This document shows, in pieces, positions 15,824-29,600 of a stretch of DNA of 64,000 nucleotides. This DNA is from Ancylobacter radicis. Its GTDB lineage: Bacteria; Pseudomonadota; Alphaproteobacteria; Rhizobiales; Xanthobacteraceae. Below the pieces are notes generated by a model. That model did not search any database. It worked only from the letters and a program-made list of their open reading frames with translations, and was not told where the DNA came from. Every line of letters starts with the position of its first letter. The stretch's first letter is position 1. The stretch lies in assembly GCF_018449475.1 (NCBI RefSeq), contig NZ_JAHCQH010000020.1:124001-188000 (forward strand). Direction: 5' to 3'. The translations under genes were made by a program, and so were the position numbers.

Positions 15824-16222
15824 ATGATCGTGGCTGGCGTCGGCAGCCGTCGCGGCGTGACGGCGGAGGAAGTCTGCGCGGCGGTGCGCGGCGCCATGGA
15901 GCGCCACGAGGTCAAGCTGTGCGACATCTCGCTGATGGCGACACCGGCGCTGAAGGGCAGCGAGGCCGGCATCATGAAGGCGGCGCTCGACATGGGTCTG
16001 CTGCTGGTGATGGTGCCGCAATCGCAGCTGGAGGCCGCCGGCAAGCGCGTGCTGACCCATTCCGAACGCGTGGTGGCGCTGATGGGCGTGCCCTCGGTGG
16101 CGGAAGCCTCCGCGCTGGCGGTGGCCGGCCGGCGCTCGACGCTGATCGGGCCGCGCTTCGTGTTGGGGCCCGTCACATGCGCGCTGGCGCGGGAGGCGGA
16201 GAAGGGGATGGAGCCAACGTGA
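15824..16222 (+). CDS. cobE: CobE (CbiG C-terminal homologue)
   Basis: A 132-residue protein equal to the C-terminal domain of CbiG. It is required for cobalamin synthesis in Pseudomonas-type pathways, but its exact role is unsettled; hydrolysis of the ring lactone or carrier function have been suggested. It shows [15 protein letters not shown] at the N-terminus, then [12 protein letters not shown] and [14 protein letters not shown], all family-typical. The start is an ATG right after GGGGCGCC, and its stop overlaps the GTG start of cobM (GTGA). Confidence 0.9.
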   Translation: MIVAGVGSRRGVTAEEVCAAVRGAMERHEVKLCDISLMATPALKGSEAGIMKAALDMGLLLVMVPQSQLEAAGKRVLTHSERVVALMGVPSVAEASALAVAGRRSTLIGPRFVLGPVTCALAREAEKGMEPT

Positions 16223-16977
16223 CCGTGCACTTCATCGGCGCCGGTCCCGGCGCGGCGGATCTGATGACGCTGCGCGGGCGCGACCTGATCGCCCGCTGCC
16301 CGGTCTGCCTCTATGCCGGCTCCATCGTGCCGCCGGAAGTGCTCGGCTGGTGCCCGCCGGGGGCGCGCATCGTCGATACGGCGCCGCTGTCGCTGGACGA
16401 GATCGAGTCGGAGTTCGTGGCGGCCCATCAGGCCGGGCAGGATGTGGCGCGGCTGCAATCGGGCGATCTGTCGATCTATTCGGCGGTGGCCGAGCAGGTC
16501 CGCCGGCTGGAGCGGCGCGGCATCGCCTATACGCTGACCCCCGGCGTGCCCGCTTTCGCTGCGGCGAGTGCGGTGCTGGGGCGCGAGCTGACCGTGCCGG
16601 GCGTGGCGCAGAGCCTTGTCATCACGCGGGTGTCGGGCCGTGCCTCGGCCATGCCGGCGGGCGAGACGCTCGCGGCGTTCGGTGCCACCGGGGCGACGCT
16701 GGCCATCCATCTTGCCATCCACGCGCTGGAGACGGTGGCGGCGGAACTGGGGCCACTCTATGGGGCGGACTGTCCGGTCGCGGTGGTGGTGGAAGCCACG
16801 CGCCCGACCGAGCGGGTGATCGAGGGCACGCTCGGCGACATCGTCGCCAAGGTGGCGGCCCAGCCGGTGGAGCGCACCGCGCTGATCCTGGTCGGCCGGG
16901 CGCTGGCGACGTCAGATTTTCGCGAGAGCGCGCTCTATGACGCCACCTATCAGCGTCGCTTTCGGGGGCGGGAATGA
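16219..16977 (+). CDS. cobM: precorrin-4 C11-methyltransferase CobM
   Basis: SAM-dependent methylation of precorrin-4 at C11. The 252 residues show [20 protein letters not shown] at the N-terminus, [28 protein letters not shown] (about 75-89), and [19 protein letters not shown], diagnostic for CobM/CbiF. The start is GTG, overlapping the cobE stop, and it agrees with where the first methylase strand must begin. A palindromic repeat follows the gene before cobB. Confidence 0.95.
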   Translation: MTVHFIGAGPGAADLMTLRGRDLIARCPVCLYAGSIVPPEVLGWCPPGARIVDTAPLSLDEIESEFVAAHQAGQDVARLQSGDLSIYSAVAEQVRRLERRGIAYTLTPGVPAFAAASAVLGRELTVPGVAQSLVITRVSGRASAMPAGETLAAFGATGATLAIHLAIHALETVAAELGPLYGADCPVAVVVEATRPTERVIEGTLGDIVAKVAAQPVERTALILVGRALATSDFRESALYDATYQRRFRGRE

Positions 16978-16993
16978 GCGGGTGTCAGAAGTA

Positions 16994-17094
16994 CATCCTT
17001 CGAGGCTCGGGCGATGCCCGAGCACCTCAGGATGACGTGGTTCTGTGCGAACGCCGTCATCCTGAGGTGCGAGCGAAGCGAGCCTCGAAGGATG
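16994..17094. repeat. paired palindromic repeat, CGTCATCCTGAGGTGC type
   Basis: Two inverted copies (16994-17037 and 17055-17094) of the element found between cobW and cobN: catccttcgaggctcggg... and ...cgtcatcctgaggtgcgagc. The order of the two halves is reversed compared with the cobW-cobN copy. It fills the gap between cobM and cobB. Confidence 0.85.
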
Positions 17095-17113
17095 CTGAAA
17101 CCGAGGGCCGTTC

Positions 17114-18424
17114 GTGACCGCGCGGGGCTTCATCCTCGCCGCGCCGCGCTCGGGCTCGGGCAAGACCACGGTGACGCTCGGCCTGCTCACCGCGCTGGCC
17201 CGCAGGGGGCTGCGGGTGCGGGGGGTGAAATCCGGGCCGGACTATATCGACCCCGCCTTTCACGCCGCCGCCTGCGGGGCGCCGGGGCTCAATCTCGACA
17301 GTTTCGCCATGGCGCCGGAGCTGGTGCGGGCACTCGCGGGCGAGGCGGCGCAGGAGGCCGACCTCGTCATCATCGAGGCGTCGATGGGCCTGTTCGACGG
17401 CATCATGGGCGAGCCGGGCCGGACCGGGGCCGCCGCCGATCTTGCCGCCGCGCTGGGCCTGCCCGTGGTGCTGGTGCTGGACATTTCCGGCCAGTCGCAA
17501 TCGGCCGCGGCGGTGGTGCGGGGCTTTGCCACGCATGACCCGCAGGTGCGCATCGCCGGTGTGATCCTCAACAAGGTGGCGAGCGAGCGCCACCGCCTGC
17601 AGGCCAGCGAAGCCATCGCGGCGCTGGGCATGACGGTGTTCGGCGCGCTGCCGCGCGATGCGGCAATGAGCCTGCCTGAGCGCCATCTCGGCCTCGTGCA
17701 GGCGCAGGAACATGCGGGCCTCGCCGCCCATCTCGACCGGCTGGGCGATCTCGCGGCGGCCCATCTCGATCTCGACGCGCTGGCCGGCCTCGGCGCCTCG
17801 ATCCCGGCCGGGGACGGGGCGGGCGTGCCGGTGCCGCCGCCCGGACAGCGCATCGCGCTGGCGCGGGATGTGGCGTTTTCCTTCGCCTATGAACATCTCG
17901 TCGCCGGCTGGCGCCGGGCGGGTGCGCAGATCATCCCGTTCTCGCCGCTGGCCGACGAGGCACCTGATGAGGCCTGCGATGCCTGCTGGCTGCCGGGCGG
18001 CTACCCGGAACTCCATGCCGGGCGGCTCGCTGGCGCCACGCATTTCCTTGAGGGCGTTCGCCGATTTGCCGTCACCCGCCCGGTCCATGGCGAGTGCGGC
18101 GGCTATATGGTACTGGGGGAGACCCTGGAGGATGCGCAGGGCGTCGTGCATCCCATGCTCGGCCTTCTGGGGCATGGGACGAGTTTTGCCCGGCGGCAGC
18201 TTAACCTGGGCTATCGCCGCGTGGTGATGCGCGAGGCCGGTATTCTCGGGCCGCTGGGGACAAGACTGCGCGGGCATGAGTTCCATTATGCCACCGTCAC
18301 ACAGCGCGGCGAGGATACGCCGCTGGTCGATCTGGGCGATGGACAGGGCAAGTCGCTGGGGCCGGCCGGCAGTCGACGCGGGCAGGTCTCGGGAACTTTC
18401 TTCCACGTCATCGCCATGGAGTAG
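17114..18424 (+). CDS. cobB: hydrogenobyrinic acid a,c-diamide synthase CobB
   Basis: Glutamine- and ATP-dependent amidation of the a and c carboxylates of hydrogenobyrinic acid. The 436 residues hold an N-terminal ATP-binding domain with APRSGSGKTTVTLGLL (about 9-24) and VKSGPDYIDPAFHAA, and a C-terminal class I glutamine amidotransferase domain with HGECGGYMVLGETL (about 325-338), where Cys is the nucleophile, and LRGHEFHYATV near the end. The start is GTG. It closes the plus-strand cob series. Two bases after its stop begins the unrelated DUF423 gene. Confidence 0.95.
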   Translation: MTARGFILAAPRSGSGKTTVTLGLLTALARRGLRVRGVKSGPDYIDPAFHAAACGAPGLNLDSFAMAPELVRALAGEAAQEADLVIIEASMGLFDGIMGEPGRTGAAADLAAALGLPVVLVLDISGQSQSAAAVVRGFATHDPQVRIAGVILNKVASERHRLQASEAIAALGMTVFGALPRDAAMSLPERHLGLVQAQEHAGLAAHLDRLGDLAAAHLDLDALAGLGASIPAGDGAGVPVPPPGQRIALARDVAFSFAYEHLVAGWRRAGAQIIPFSPLADEAPDEACDACWLPGGYPELHAGRLAGATHFLEGVRRFAVTRPVHGECGGYMVLGETLEDAQGVVHPMLGLLGHGTSFARRQLNLGYRRVVMREAGILGPLGTRLRGHEFHYATVTQRGEDTPLVDLGDGQGKSLGPAGSRRGQVSGTFFHVIAME

Positions 18425-18426
18425 AG

Positions 18427-18804
18427 ATGAACCTGTTTCGCCGCCTGATTGTGCTGATTGCCGGCCTCATGGGCGGGGCGGGCGTCGCCGCGGCGGCGGC
18501 CGGGGCGCATATGAACCCGGACCCCAATCTGACGACGGCGGCCTATTTCCTGATGCTGGGCGCGGCCGGCGCCATCGCCGTTGCGGCTCTGGCGACCGCG
18601 CAGGGCCCGGCTTTCTCCATCGCCGATGCCGGGGCCGGGCTGGTGGGGTTCGGCGCGCTGCTGTTCGGCGGCACGCTCGCCCTGCGATCACTCTGGAATA
18701 TCGTGATTTTTCCTATGGCCGCCCCAACCGGCGGGACTATGCTGATCCTTGGATGGGTCGTTGTCGCTCTGGCGGCTTTCCGGCGCGGTAACCGCGCGGG
18801 TTGA
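18427..18804 (+). CDS. DUF423 family membrane protein
   Basis: A 125-residue protein with four predicted membrane helices (about 7-27, 39-60, 70-88, 98-118). The N-terminal GLMGGAGVAAAAAGAHM and central LFGGTLALRSL match the DUF423 (YgdD-like) pattern, whose function is not known. It follows cobB by two bases and may be co-transcribed with it, although nothing suggests a role in cobalamin synthesis. The next gene, glgP, begins 85 bases downstream. Confidence 0.82.
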   Translation: MNLFRRLIVLIAGLMGGAGVAAAAAGAHMNPDPNLTTAAYFLMLGAAGAIAVAALATAQGPAFSIADAGAGLVGFGALLFGGTLALRSLWNIVIFPMAAPTGGTMLILGWVVVALAAFRRGNRAG

Positions 18805-18889
18805 GTTGGCCAAAAGGTTGCATGAAGACGGACGGCCCCGCGTGCTGGCTCAGCCGGGCGCGGAATGCCGCAATGGGAGCAGAAGCTGG

Positions 18890-21394
<2,505 letters not shown>

Positions 21395-21424
21395 ACGTCG
21401 TCCTGAGACGTGAGACGATCAGGC

Positions 21425-21457
21425 AACGACCGTCCGGCACCCGCCGGGCGGTCGTTT
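21425..21457 (+). terminator. rho-independent-like terminator after glgP
   Basis: The 8-bp stem aacgaccg / cggtcgtt is extended by an inner ccgg pairing and followed by a short T run (gtcgtttgct). It lies 30 bases after the glgP stop. It may separate glgP from glgB or reduce read-through into glgBCAX. Confidence 0.75.
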
Positions 21458-21591
21458 GCTTTGGGCCTGCCGCGCCGGCAGTAACCTTCTGCGCGGGTAT
21501 CACGTAACGGATTGTGGACTTTCATGCTGCGGTAAAGGAACCTTCATGGCGGTCGGGTCTTGATGGTGCGAATCCGGCGCAGGAGAATTGG

Positions 21592-23844
21592 GTGACGATG
21601 TTTGCGTGGCAGGCCCCTGACGAGGAAATCGACGCTCTCGTCGCCGGCCGCCATCACGATCCCTTTGCCGTTCTCGGTCCGCACGAGACCCCGGATGGCC
21701 TTGTCATCCGTGCTTTCGTTGCGGATGCCGAGGCGCTGGACGCCATCAATGCCGATGGCACACGCTTCCTTTCGCTGACGTCCCGCCATCCCGCCGGTTT
21801 CTTCGAGGGGCTGGTGACCGACCGTCCCGCCTGGGCGCGCTATCGCCTGCGCGCACGCAATGACGGTGGCGAATGGCTGCTCGACGATCCCTACAGCTTC
21901 GGGCCCGTGCTGGGGCCGCTGGACGATCACCTGCTGGTCGAGGGCACGCATCGCGCGCTGTATGAGCGGCTCGGCGCGCATCCGACCACGCATGAGGGGG
22001 TGGAGGGCGTGTGCTTCGCCGTCTGGGCGCCCAATGCCTCGCGGGTATCCGTCGTCGGCGACTTCAACCAGTGGGACGGGCGCCGCCACCAGATGCGCAA
22101 GCGCGTCGATAGCGGGCTGTGGGAGCTGTTCGCGCCGGGCGTCGGCGAGGGAACCATCTACAAATATGAGATCGTGTCCGCCGATGGGCGCCTGCTGCCG
22201 CTGAAGGCGGACCCGTTCGGCTTCCGCGGCGAGCTGCGTCCCAATACCGGGTCCATCGTCGCCCGCACCGACAATTTCGAATGGCATGACGCGGCCCATA
22301 TCGCCGCCCGCGCGCAGGGCGCCGCGAAGGCCAAGCCGATGTCGACCTATGAGGTGCATCTGGGCTCCTGGCGGCGCGGTGAGGGCGACCGCTGGCTGAC
22401 CTATGACGAACTGGCCGACCAACTCGTCGATTACGCCGCATGGATGGGCTTCACCCATATCGAGCTGCTGCCGGTCTCCGAGCACCCGCTCGACGCGTCC
22501 TGGGGTTATCAGCCGATCGGCCTGTTCGCGCCGACCAGCCGTTTCGGTGACCCCGCCGGCTTCGCCCGCTTCGTTGACCGGGCGCATCAGGCGGGGCTGT
22601 CGGTCATTCTCGACTGGGTGCCGGCGCATTTCCCGACCGACATTCACGGCCTCGCCCATTTCGACGGCGGGCCGCTCTATGAGCATGCCGACCCGCGGCG
22701 CGGTTTCCATCCCGACTGGAATACGGCGATCTACGACTTCGGCCGGCGTGAAGTCGCCAATATGCTGATCGCCAACGCGCTGTACTGGCTCGACCGTTTC
22801 CACATCGACGGGCTGCGCGTGGATGCGGTGGCTTCGATGCTCTACCTGAATTATTCGCGCAAGGACGGCGAGTGGTCGCCCAACCCGGACGGCTCCAACG
22901 ACAACAAGGACGCCGTCTCCTTCCTGCGCCGGGCGAATGAGACCATTTATGCCGAGCATCCCGGCACAGTGGTGATCGCGGAGGAGTCGACCTCCTGGGC
23001 CGGCGTCTCGCAGCCGGTCTATGCCGGCGGCCTCGGCTTCGGTTTCAAATGGAACATGGGCTGGATGCACGACACGCTGGACTATATGGCGCTCGATCCC
23101 GCCTACCGGCCCTGGCATCACGACAAGATCACCTTCGGCTTCGTCTATGCCTTCTCCGAGAATTTCGTGCTGCCGCTCTCGCATGACGAAGTGGTGCATG
23201 GAAAGGGCACGATCCTCGGCCGCACCCAGGGCGACGACTGGCAGCGTTTCGCCACCGTGCGCGCCTATTACGGGCTGATGTGGGCCTATCCCGGCAAGAA
23301 GCTCCTGTTCATGGGGCAGGAGTTCGCCCAGCGGCGCGAATGGAGCGAGGAACGCTCGCTCGACTGGCATCTGATGGTGATGGGGCCGCATCATCGCGGC
23401 ACGCAGCTTCTGGTGCGCGACCTCAATCACATCTACCGCGAGACGCCCGCCCTCCATGCGCGCGACTGCGAGCCGGAGGGTTTCCGGTGGATCGTGGTCG
23501 ACGACGCCGCGCAATCGGTCTTCGCCTGGCTGCGGCTGGGCGAGGAGGGTGATGCCCCGGTGGTGATGGTGTCCAACTTCACCCCGGTGCCGCGCGGGCC
23601 TTATCGCCTCGGCCTGCCGAAAACCGGCCGCTGGCGCGAAATACTGAACACGGACGCTGAAACCTATGGCGGTTCAGGCGTTGGTAACTGCGGGATGGTC
23701 CACGCCGGCAACATTCCGGCGCATGGGCAGCCCGCAAGTGCCGAAATCACGTTGCCGCCGCTGGCAACTCTGTACCTTCAATGGGAAACGGATCAGGCTG
23801 GGCCGGAGGCGGACGCTAAGATCCCCACCGCACAGACGCATTAG
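21592..23844 (+). CDS. glgB: 1,4-alpha-glucan branching enzyme GlgB
   Basis: Makes alpha-1,6 branches in glycogen. About 750 residues: an N-terminal GlgB domain, a CBM48 module ([20 protein letters not shown]), and a GH13 barrel with the catalytic Asp in [10 protein letters not shown] (about 408), Glu in VVIAEEST (about 461), and [11 protein letters not shown] (about 530). Start choice is open: GTG at 21592 is six bases from AGGAG (21581-21585), while ATG at 21598 is twelve bases away. A GTG at 21514 would add 26 residues without a good ribosome site. It heads glgB-glgC-glgA-glgX/malQ. Confidence 0.95.
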   Translation: MTMFAWQAPDEEIDALVAGRHHDPFAVLGPHETPDGLVIRAFVADAEALDAINADGTRFLSLTSRHPAGFFEGLVTDRPAWARYRLRARNDGGEWLLDDPYSFGPVLGPLDDHLLVEGTHRALYERLGAHPTTHEGVEGVCFAVWAPNASRVSVVGDFNQWDGRRHQMRKRVDSGLWELFAPGVGEGTIYKYEIVSADGRLLPLKADPFGFRGELRPNTGSIVARTDNFEWHDAAHIAARAQGAAKAKPMSTYEVHLGSWRRGEGDRWLTYDELADQLVDYAAWMGFTHIELLPVSEHPLDASWGYQPIGLFAPTSRFGDPAGFARFVDRAHQAGLSVILDWVPAHFPTDIHGLAHFDGGPLYEHADPRRGFHPDWNTAIYDFGRREVANMLIANALYWLDRFHIDGLRVDAVASMLYLNYSRKDGEWSPNPDGSNDNKDAVSFLRRANETIYAEHPGTVVIAEESTSWAGVSQPVYAGGLGFGFKWNMGWMHDTLDYMALDPAYRPWHHDKITFGFVYAFSENFVLPLSHDEVVHGKGTILGRTQGDDWQRFATVRAYYGLMWAYPGKKLLFMGQEFAQRREWSEERSLDWHLMVMGPHHRGTQLLVRDLNHIYRETPALHARDCEPEGFRWIVVDDAAQSVFAWLRLGEEGDAPVVMVSNFTPVPRGPYRLGLPKTGRWREILNTDAETYGGSGVGNCGMVHAGNIPAHGQPASAEITLPPLATLYLQWETDQAGPEADAKIPTAQTH

Positions 23845-23858
23845 GGAGACGACGCTTC

Positions 23859-25127
23859 ATGCCAAGGCCGACGGTTCAGAACGCTCCACTCGCCCGCACG
23901 GCGATGGCCTATGTGCTTGCCGGAGGGCGCGGGAGCCGCCTGATGGAACTGACCGACCGCCGCGCCAAGCCGGCCGTCTATTTTGGCGGCAAGTCACGCA
24001 TCATCGACTTCGCCCTGTCGAACGCGCTCAATTCCGGCATCCGGCGCATCGGCGTCGCCACGCAATATCAGGCGCACAGCCTGATCCGCCACATGCAGCG
24101 CGGCTGGAACTTCTTTCGCCACGAGCGCAATGAGAGCTTCGACGTGCTGCCGGCGAGCCAGCGGGTCTCCGAGACCATGTGGTATCTCGGCACGGCGGAC
24201 GCCGTGTACCAGAACCTCGACATCATCGAGGCCTATGATACCCGCCACATCATTATTCTGGCCGGCGACCACGTGTACAAGCAGGACTATGAGTTCATGC
24301 TTCAGCAGCACGTCGACGCAGGCGCCGACGTCACGGTCGGCTGTCTCGAAGTGCCGCGCGAGGAAGCGAGCGCGTTCGGCGTGATGCATGTCGACGACAA
24401 GGACAACATCATCTCCTTCCTGGAGAAGCCGAAGGACCCCCCGGCGATGCCGGGCCGGCCGGACAAGGCGCTGGCCTCGATGGGCATCTATGTCTTCGAG
24501 ACCAAGTTCCTCATCGAGCAACTGCGCCGCGACGCCGCCGATCCGCTGTCGACGCATGATTTCGGCAAGGACCTGATCCCTTACATCGTCAAGCACGGCA
24601 AGGCGGTGGCGCATCATTTCTCCCGCTCCTGCGTGCGCTCCGACATGGAGACGGCGCCCTATTGGCGGGATGTCGGCACGGTGGACGCCTATTGGGAGGC
24701 CAATATCGACCTTACCGGCGTCGTCCCCGAACTCGACCTCTATGACCGCGACTGGCCGATCTGGACCTATGGCGAGATCACGCCGCCGGCCAAGTTCGTC
24801 CATGATGATGAAGGCCGGCGCGGCCAGGCCATCTCCTCGCTGGTGTCCGGCGGCTGCATCATCTCCGGTTCCTCGCTGCGCCGCGCCCTGCTGTTCACCG
24901 GTGTGCGGGTGAATTCCTACGGCACGATCGAGAACAGCGTGGTGCTGCCCTATGTCGAGATCGGTCGGTCGGCACGGCTCAAGAACGTCGTGATCGATGC
25001 CAATGTGCGTATTCCCGAGGGGCTCGTCGTGGGCGAAGACCCGGAGCACGATGCCAAACGCTTCCGCCGGACCGACAAGGGAATCTGCCTCATCACCCAG
25101 CCCATGATTGACCGGCTGGGTATGTAA
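23859..25127 (+). CDS. glgC: glucose-1-phosphate adenylyltransferase GlgC
   Basis: Makes ADP-glucose from ATP and glucose-1-phosphate, the committed step of glycogen synthesis. The 422 residues carry the nucleotide-binding [19 protein letters not shown] (about 22-40), [19 protein letters not shown], and [13 protein letters not shown] (about 132-144). The C-terminal left-handed beta-helix region with [13 protein letters not shown]-like repeats completes the protein. The ATG follows AGGGAGA. It lies 14 bases after glgB. Allosteric control is expected from the family but cannot be read from sequence. Confidence 0.96.
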   Translation: MPRPTVQNAPLARTAMAYVLAGGRGSRLMELTDRRAKPAVYFGGKSRIIDFALSNALNSGIRRIGVATQYQAHSLIRHMQRGWNFFRHERNESFDVLPASQRVSETMWYLGTADAVYQNLDIIEAYDTRHIIILAGDHVYKQDYEFMLQQHVDAGADVTVGCLEVPREEASAFGVMHVDDKDNIISFLEKPKDPPAMPGRPDKALASMGIYVFETKFLIEQLRRDAADPLSTHDFGKDLIPYIVKHGKAVAHHFSRSCVRSDMETAPYWRDVGTVDAYWEANIDLTGVVPELDLYDRDWPIWTYGEITPPAKFVHDDEGRRGQAISSLVSGGCIISGSSLRRALLFTGVRVNSYGTIENSVVLPYVEIGRSARLKNVVIDANVRIPEGLVVGEDPEHDAKRFRRTDKGICLITQPMIDRLGM

Positions 25128-25169
25128 GGTAGCGTCTGGCGGGGGCGGCCGGCGAGGGCAGGGGAAAAC

Positions 25170-26627
25170 GTGTCGGATCTGAAGGTTCTTTCGGTCGTCT
25201 CGGAAATCTATCCGCTGGTCAAGACTGGCGGTCTCGCGGATGTCGCCGGCGCGTTGCCGGCGGCGCTGGCGCCGCATGGCGTCGACATGCGCACCGTGCT
25301 GCCGGGCTATCCGGCGGTGATGGCGGTGCTGGAGTCGGCCGAGCCGGTCTATTATTTCGACCATCTGTTTGGCGGTCCGGGCCGGCTGCTCGCCGCGCGA
25401 GCGGCGGGGCTCGACCTCTTCGTCATCGACGCGCCCCATCTCTATGACCGGCCGGGCGGTCCCTATGTCGCGCCCGATGGCGAGGATTGGGACGACAATG
25501 CCCAGCGTTTCGCCGCGCTTGGCGCGGTGGCGTCGGGCATCGGGCTCGGATTGGTGCCGGCCTTCGTGCCGGACGTGGTGCAGGCGCATGACTGGCAGGC
25601 AGGCCTCGCGCCGGCCTATCTGCATTACTCCGGCAGCCGGCGGCCGGGCACGGTGGCGACGGTCCACAACATCGCCTTCCAGGGCAAGTTCCCCGCCATG
25701 CTGGCTCCCGCCTTCGGCTTTCCGCCGGAAGCCATGAGCATCCACGGCATCGAGTATTACGGCACGCTCGGCTATCTCAAGGCGGCGCTGAAGCTCTCCG
25801 ACCGCATCACCACGGTCTCCCCGACCTATGCCGACGAGATCCTGCAACCCGATGGCGGCATGGGGCTCGAAGGGCTGCTGAACGACCGCAGCCATGTGGT
25901 CCACGGCATTCTCAACGGCCTCGATGACGCGGCCTGGAATCCGGCCGATGACGGGCTGATCGCCGCGCCGTTCGATCTGAAGCGCATCAAGGCGCGCGAC
26001 ACCAACAAGGCGGCGTTGCAGGCGGCCTTTGGGCTGGATCCGAACCCCGACACGCTGGTCTTCGGCGTGGTCAGCCGGCTGTCCTGGCAGAAGGGTCTCG
26101 ATCTCCTCGCCGACAGCCTGGGCACCCTGCTTGATCTGGGCGCGCAACTGGCCCTGCTCGGCTCCGGCGATCCGGATCTCGCCCTGCGCTTTGCCGGCGC
26201 GGCGGCGACCCATCCGGGCCGGATCGGCGTGCGGCTCACCTATGACGAGCCGATAGCCCATCTCATTCAGGCGGGAGCGGATGCGCTGATCGTGCCGTCG
26301 CGCTTCGAGCCCTGCGGCCTGACCCAGCTTTCCGCCCTGCGCTATGGCGCGCTGCCGGTGGTGGCGCGCGTCGGCGGCCTGGCCGACACGGTGATCGACG
26401 TCAACGAGGTGGCGCGCACGGCGGGCGTGGGCAATGGCGTGCAGTTCTCCCCGGTGACCGCGCCGGCGCTGCAACTCGCCCTGAAGCGCACCCATCGGCT
26501 CTGGCAGGACCAGAAGCTGTGGAAGAAGCTGCAGCGCAACGCCATGACCACGGATGTCTCGTGGGACCGGGCGGCGCGCGATTATGCGGCGCTGTTCCGC
26601 GATCTCGTGGCGGAGCGCGGCGCGTGA
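25170..26627 (+). CDS. glgA: glycogen synthase GlgA (ADP-glucose type)
   Basis: Extends alpha-1,4-glucan from ADP-glucose (GT5 family). The 485 residues show LVKTGGLADVAGALP (about 16-30) with the ADP-glucose-binding KTGGL, HDWQAGLAPAYL, VSRLSWQKGLDLLADS, and PSRFEPCGLTQLSALRYG (about 376-393). The start codon is GTG, 42 bases downstream of glgC. Its stop overlaps the GTG start of the glgX-malQ fusion (GTGA), indicating coupled translation. Confidence 0.96.
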   Translation: MSDLKVLSVVSEIYPLVKTGGLADVAGALPAALAPHGVDMRTVLPGYPAVMAVLESAEPVYYFDHLFGGPGRLLAARAAGLDLFVIDAPHLYDRPGGPYVAPDGEDWDDNAQRFAALGAVASGIGLGLVPAFVPDVVQAHDWQAGLAPAYLHYSGSRRPGTVATVHNIAFQGKFPAMLAPAFGFPPEAMSIHGIEYYGTLGYLKAALKLSDRITTVSPTYADEILQPDGGMGLEGLLNDRSHVVHGILNGLDDAAWNPADDGLIAAPFDLKRIKARDTNKAALQAAFGLDPNPDTLVFGVVSRLSWQKGLDLLADSLGTLLDLGAQLALLGSGDPDLALRFAGAAATHPGRIGVRLTYDEPIAHLIQAGADALIVPSRFEPCGLTQLSALRYGALPVVARVGGLADTVIDVNEVARTAGVGNGVQFSPVTAPALQLALKRTHRLWQDQKLWKKLQRNAMTTDVSWDRAARDYAALFRDLVAERGA

Positions 26628-29600
26628 GCGCCCGCCCCGTTTCGGCCGGCCAGCCCGAGCCGCTCGGCGTCACCGTGGATGAGACCGGCGTGAATGTGGC
26701 GGTGTTTTCCGCCCATGCCGAGAGCGTTGAATTCTGCCTGTTCGATGCCGCCGGCGAGGTGGAGACCGCCCGCTATCGGCTCGCCACCCGCACCGGGGAT
26801 GTGTTCCACGCCCATATCGGCGGCATCGCGCCGGGCGCGCGGTACGGGCTGCGGGCGGCGGGGCCCTGGGCACCGGAGCGCGGGCACCGGTTCAACCCGG
26901 CCAAGCTTCTGGTCGATCCCTATGCGAGCCGGCTCGACCGGCCCTTCGCCCTGCATGAGACGATGTTCGACGCCCGCGCCCGCGGCGCCGTACGGGACGA
27001 GGCGGACAGCGCGGCCTTCGTGCCCAAGGCGATCGTCACCGCGCCCGATGCGCTGCCCGGCGCGGCGGTCCCGCCCTTCCGGTGGGGTGACGAGGTGTTC
27101 TACGAGCTGCATGTGCGCGGCTTCACCCGGCAGAATCCGGCGGTCCCGGTCGAATTGCGCGGAACGTTCGCCGGGCTGGTGGAGCCGGCGGCGCTCGATC
27201 ATCTGGTGAAGCTCGGCATCACCACCGTGGAGCTGATGCCCTCCATGGCCTGGATCGACGAGCGTCATTTGCCGCCGCTCGGCCTCAGTAATTACTGGGG
27301 CTACAATCCGATGGTGTTCGGCGCGCCCGACCCGCGCCTCGCGCCCGGCGGCTTCGATGAGGTGGCGCGCGCGATCTCGGCGCTGCATGAGGCCGGGATC
27401 AAGGTCGTGCTGGACGTGGTGCTGAACCATTCCGGCGAGAGCGACGAATTCGGGCCCACCTTGAGCCTGCGCGGCCTCGACAACGCGACCTATTACCGTC
27501 ACGCGAAGCAGGACCCCTCCCGTCTCATCAATGATGCGGGGACCGGCAACACGCTGGCGCTGGAGCGGGCGCCGGTGCTGCGTCTGGCCATGGACATGCT
27601 GCGGCGCTGGGCGCGCACCGGGCTCGACGGTTTCCGCTTCGACCTCGCCGCCACGCTCGGTCGTCGCGCGGATGGCTTCGATCCCGACGCGCCCTTTCTG
27701 GCGGCGATGCAGCAGGACCCGCTGCTGCGTGACCTCGCCCTTATTGCCGAGCCCTGGGATATTGGGCCGGGGGGCTATCAGGTCGGGCAGTTTCCGGCGC
27801 TGTGGGGTGAATGGAACGACACGTTCCGCGACGATGTGCGCCGCTTCTGGCGTGGCGATGCCGGGCGGGTGGGGCCGCTCGCCACGCGGCTGGCCGGCTC
27901 GGCCGATGTGTTCGCCAGCCGCCGCCGCCCGCTCTCGCGCGCGATCAATTTCGTCACCGCCCATGACGGCTTCACGCTCGCCGACCTCGTCGCGTTCGAG
28001 CGCAAGCACAATGAGGCCAATGGCGAGGACAACCGCGACGGCACCAGCGCCAATTACAGCTGGAACCACGGCGTCGAGGGCTGGACCGACGATGCCGGCG
28101 TGATGGGCGCGCGCTGGCGCGATGTGCGGGCGCTGCTGGCAACGCTGCTCACCGCGCGCGGCACGCCGATGCTGACCATGGGCGATGAATGCGGGCGCTC
28201 GCAGGCCGGCAACAACAACGCCTATGCGCAGGACAACGAACTCGCCTGGCTCGACTGGTCCAAAGCCGACGCCGAACTCGCGGCCTTCACCGCCAGGCTG
28301 GTGGCGCTGCGTCGGGCTCACCGCGCGCTGCGGCTGGAAGCCCCGCTCACCGGGCGCCCGCTCGATGCGAGCGGCATTGCCGATGTGGAATGGCGCGCGC
28401 CGGAGGGTGGGCGGCCGGAATGGGACAATCCCGACACGCGGGCGCTGGTGGCGGCCTTCTATGCGCCGGCCGATGACGATCATGCCGCCGACCGGGTGGT
28501 GGTAGCCTTCAATGCCGGCTGGAGCGCCCGCCCGCTCGGCCTGCCCAGGCCACGGGACGGTCATGTCTGGCGCGTTGGCGCCGACAGCGCCGATCCGGCG
28601 CGCGGCAGCGACGAGAGCCCCGGCGAACTGGCGGCGCGATCGGTGCTGATCGTCGTCGAGGAAGCCGTGCCGCAGGCGCCGCGCCGGGCGCCCGATCCGG
28701 CTCTGTTGGAGCGGCTCTCTTCCGCCGCCGGCATTGCCGGCGAGTGGACCGATGTGGAGGGCAACAGCCATGACGTGCCCGATGACAGCAAGCGCGCTCT
28801 GCTCGCCGCGCTGAAGCTGCCGGCCGGGAGCGGCGGCGAGGTGGCCGACAGTCTGGCGGCCATTTCAGAGCAGCGTTTCGGCCGCGACCTGCCTTTCGCG
28901 CATGTGATGCAGATCGGGCAGGCGGCCGAGCTGACACTGGCGGGCGAGGCCGCTTATGCGACGCGCCGTCTGGACGCCGTGATCGAGCTGGAGACCGGCG
29001 AGACGCTGGACTTCCCGATCCGTCCCGATGACGGGCGCCGGGCGGAGCTGGAACGGCCGGACGGCCGGCTCGCCCGCACGCTCGCCATCGCCCTGCCGGA
29101 ACTGCAGGTCGGGCGGCACAAAATGCGGCTGGGCGAGGCTACTTGCGCCCTCACCATCGCACCGCCGGCCTCCTATTATCCGCTGCCGCTGGCCGAGGGC
29201 GAACGCTGGTTCGGGATCGGCACGCATCTCTACACGCTGCGGCGCGCCGCAGACGATCAGGGCATCGGTGATTTCACCGCGCTGGGCGCGTTCGCCGAGC
29301 GGGCGGCACGGGACGGCGCGGCCGTGGTCGGGCTCAATCCGCTGCATGCCCTGTTCAATACCGATCGCGAGCGGGCGAGCCCCTATTCGCCGTCCGATCG
29401 GCGATTTCTCGATCCCATCTTCATCGATGTCGCCGCGCTGGGGGGCGATATCGCGCCCTTCGCCGCGCTCGCGGCCAAGCCGGCGGTGGATTATTCCGGC
29501 GTCTGGGCCGCCAAGGAAGCCGCGCTGCGCGGCGCCTTCGCCCGTTTCGAGGCGCGCCCCGAGGATGATTTCGCCCGGTTCCTCGCCGAGGGCGGGGAGA

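Noticed and set aside
14544-16722. Very long minus-strand open frame across cobL, cobE and cobM
   Set aside because: High GC makes long antisense frames common; the plus strand carries clear enzyme motifs throughout.
16994-17094. Possible CRISPR array or small RNA gene
   Set aside because: Only two inverted copies, no regular direct repeats with unique spacers.
23994-26495. Minus-strand open frame opposite glgC and glgA
   Set aside because: Shadow of two certain plus-strand genes.
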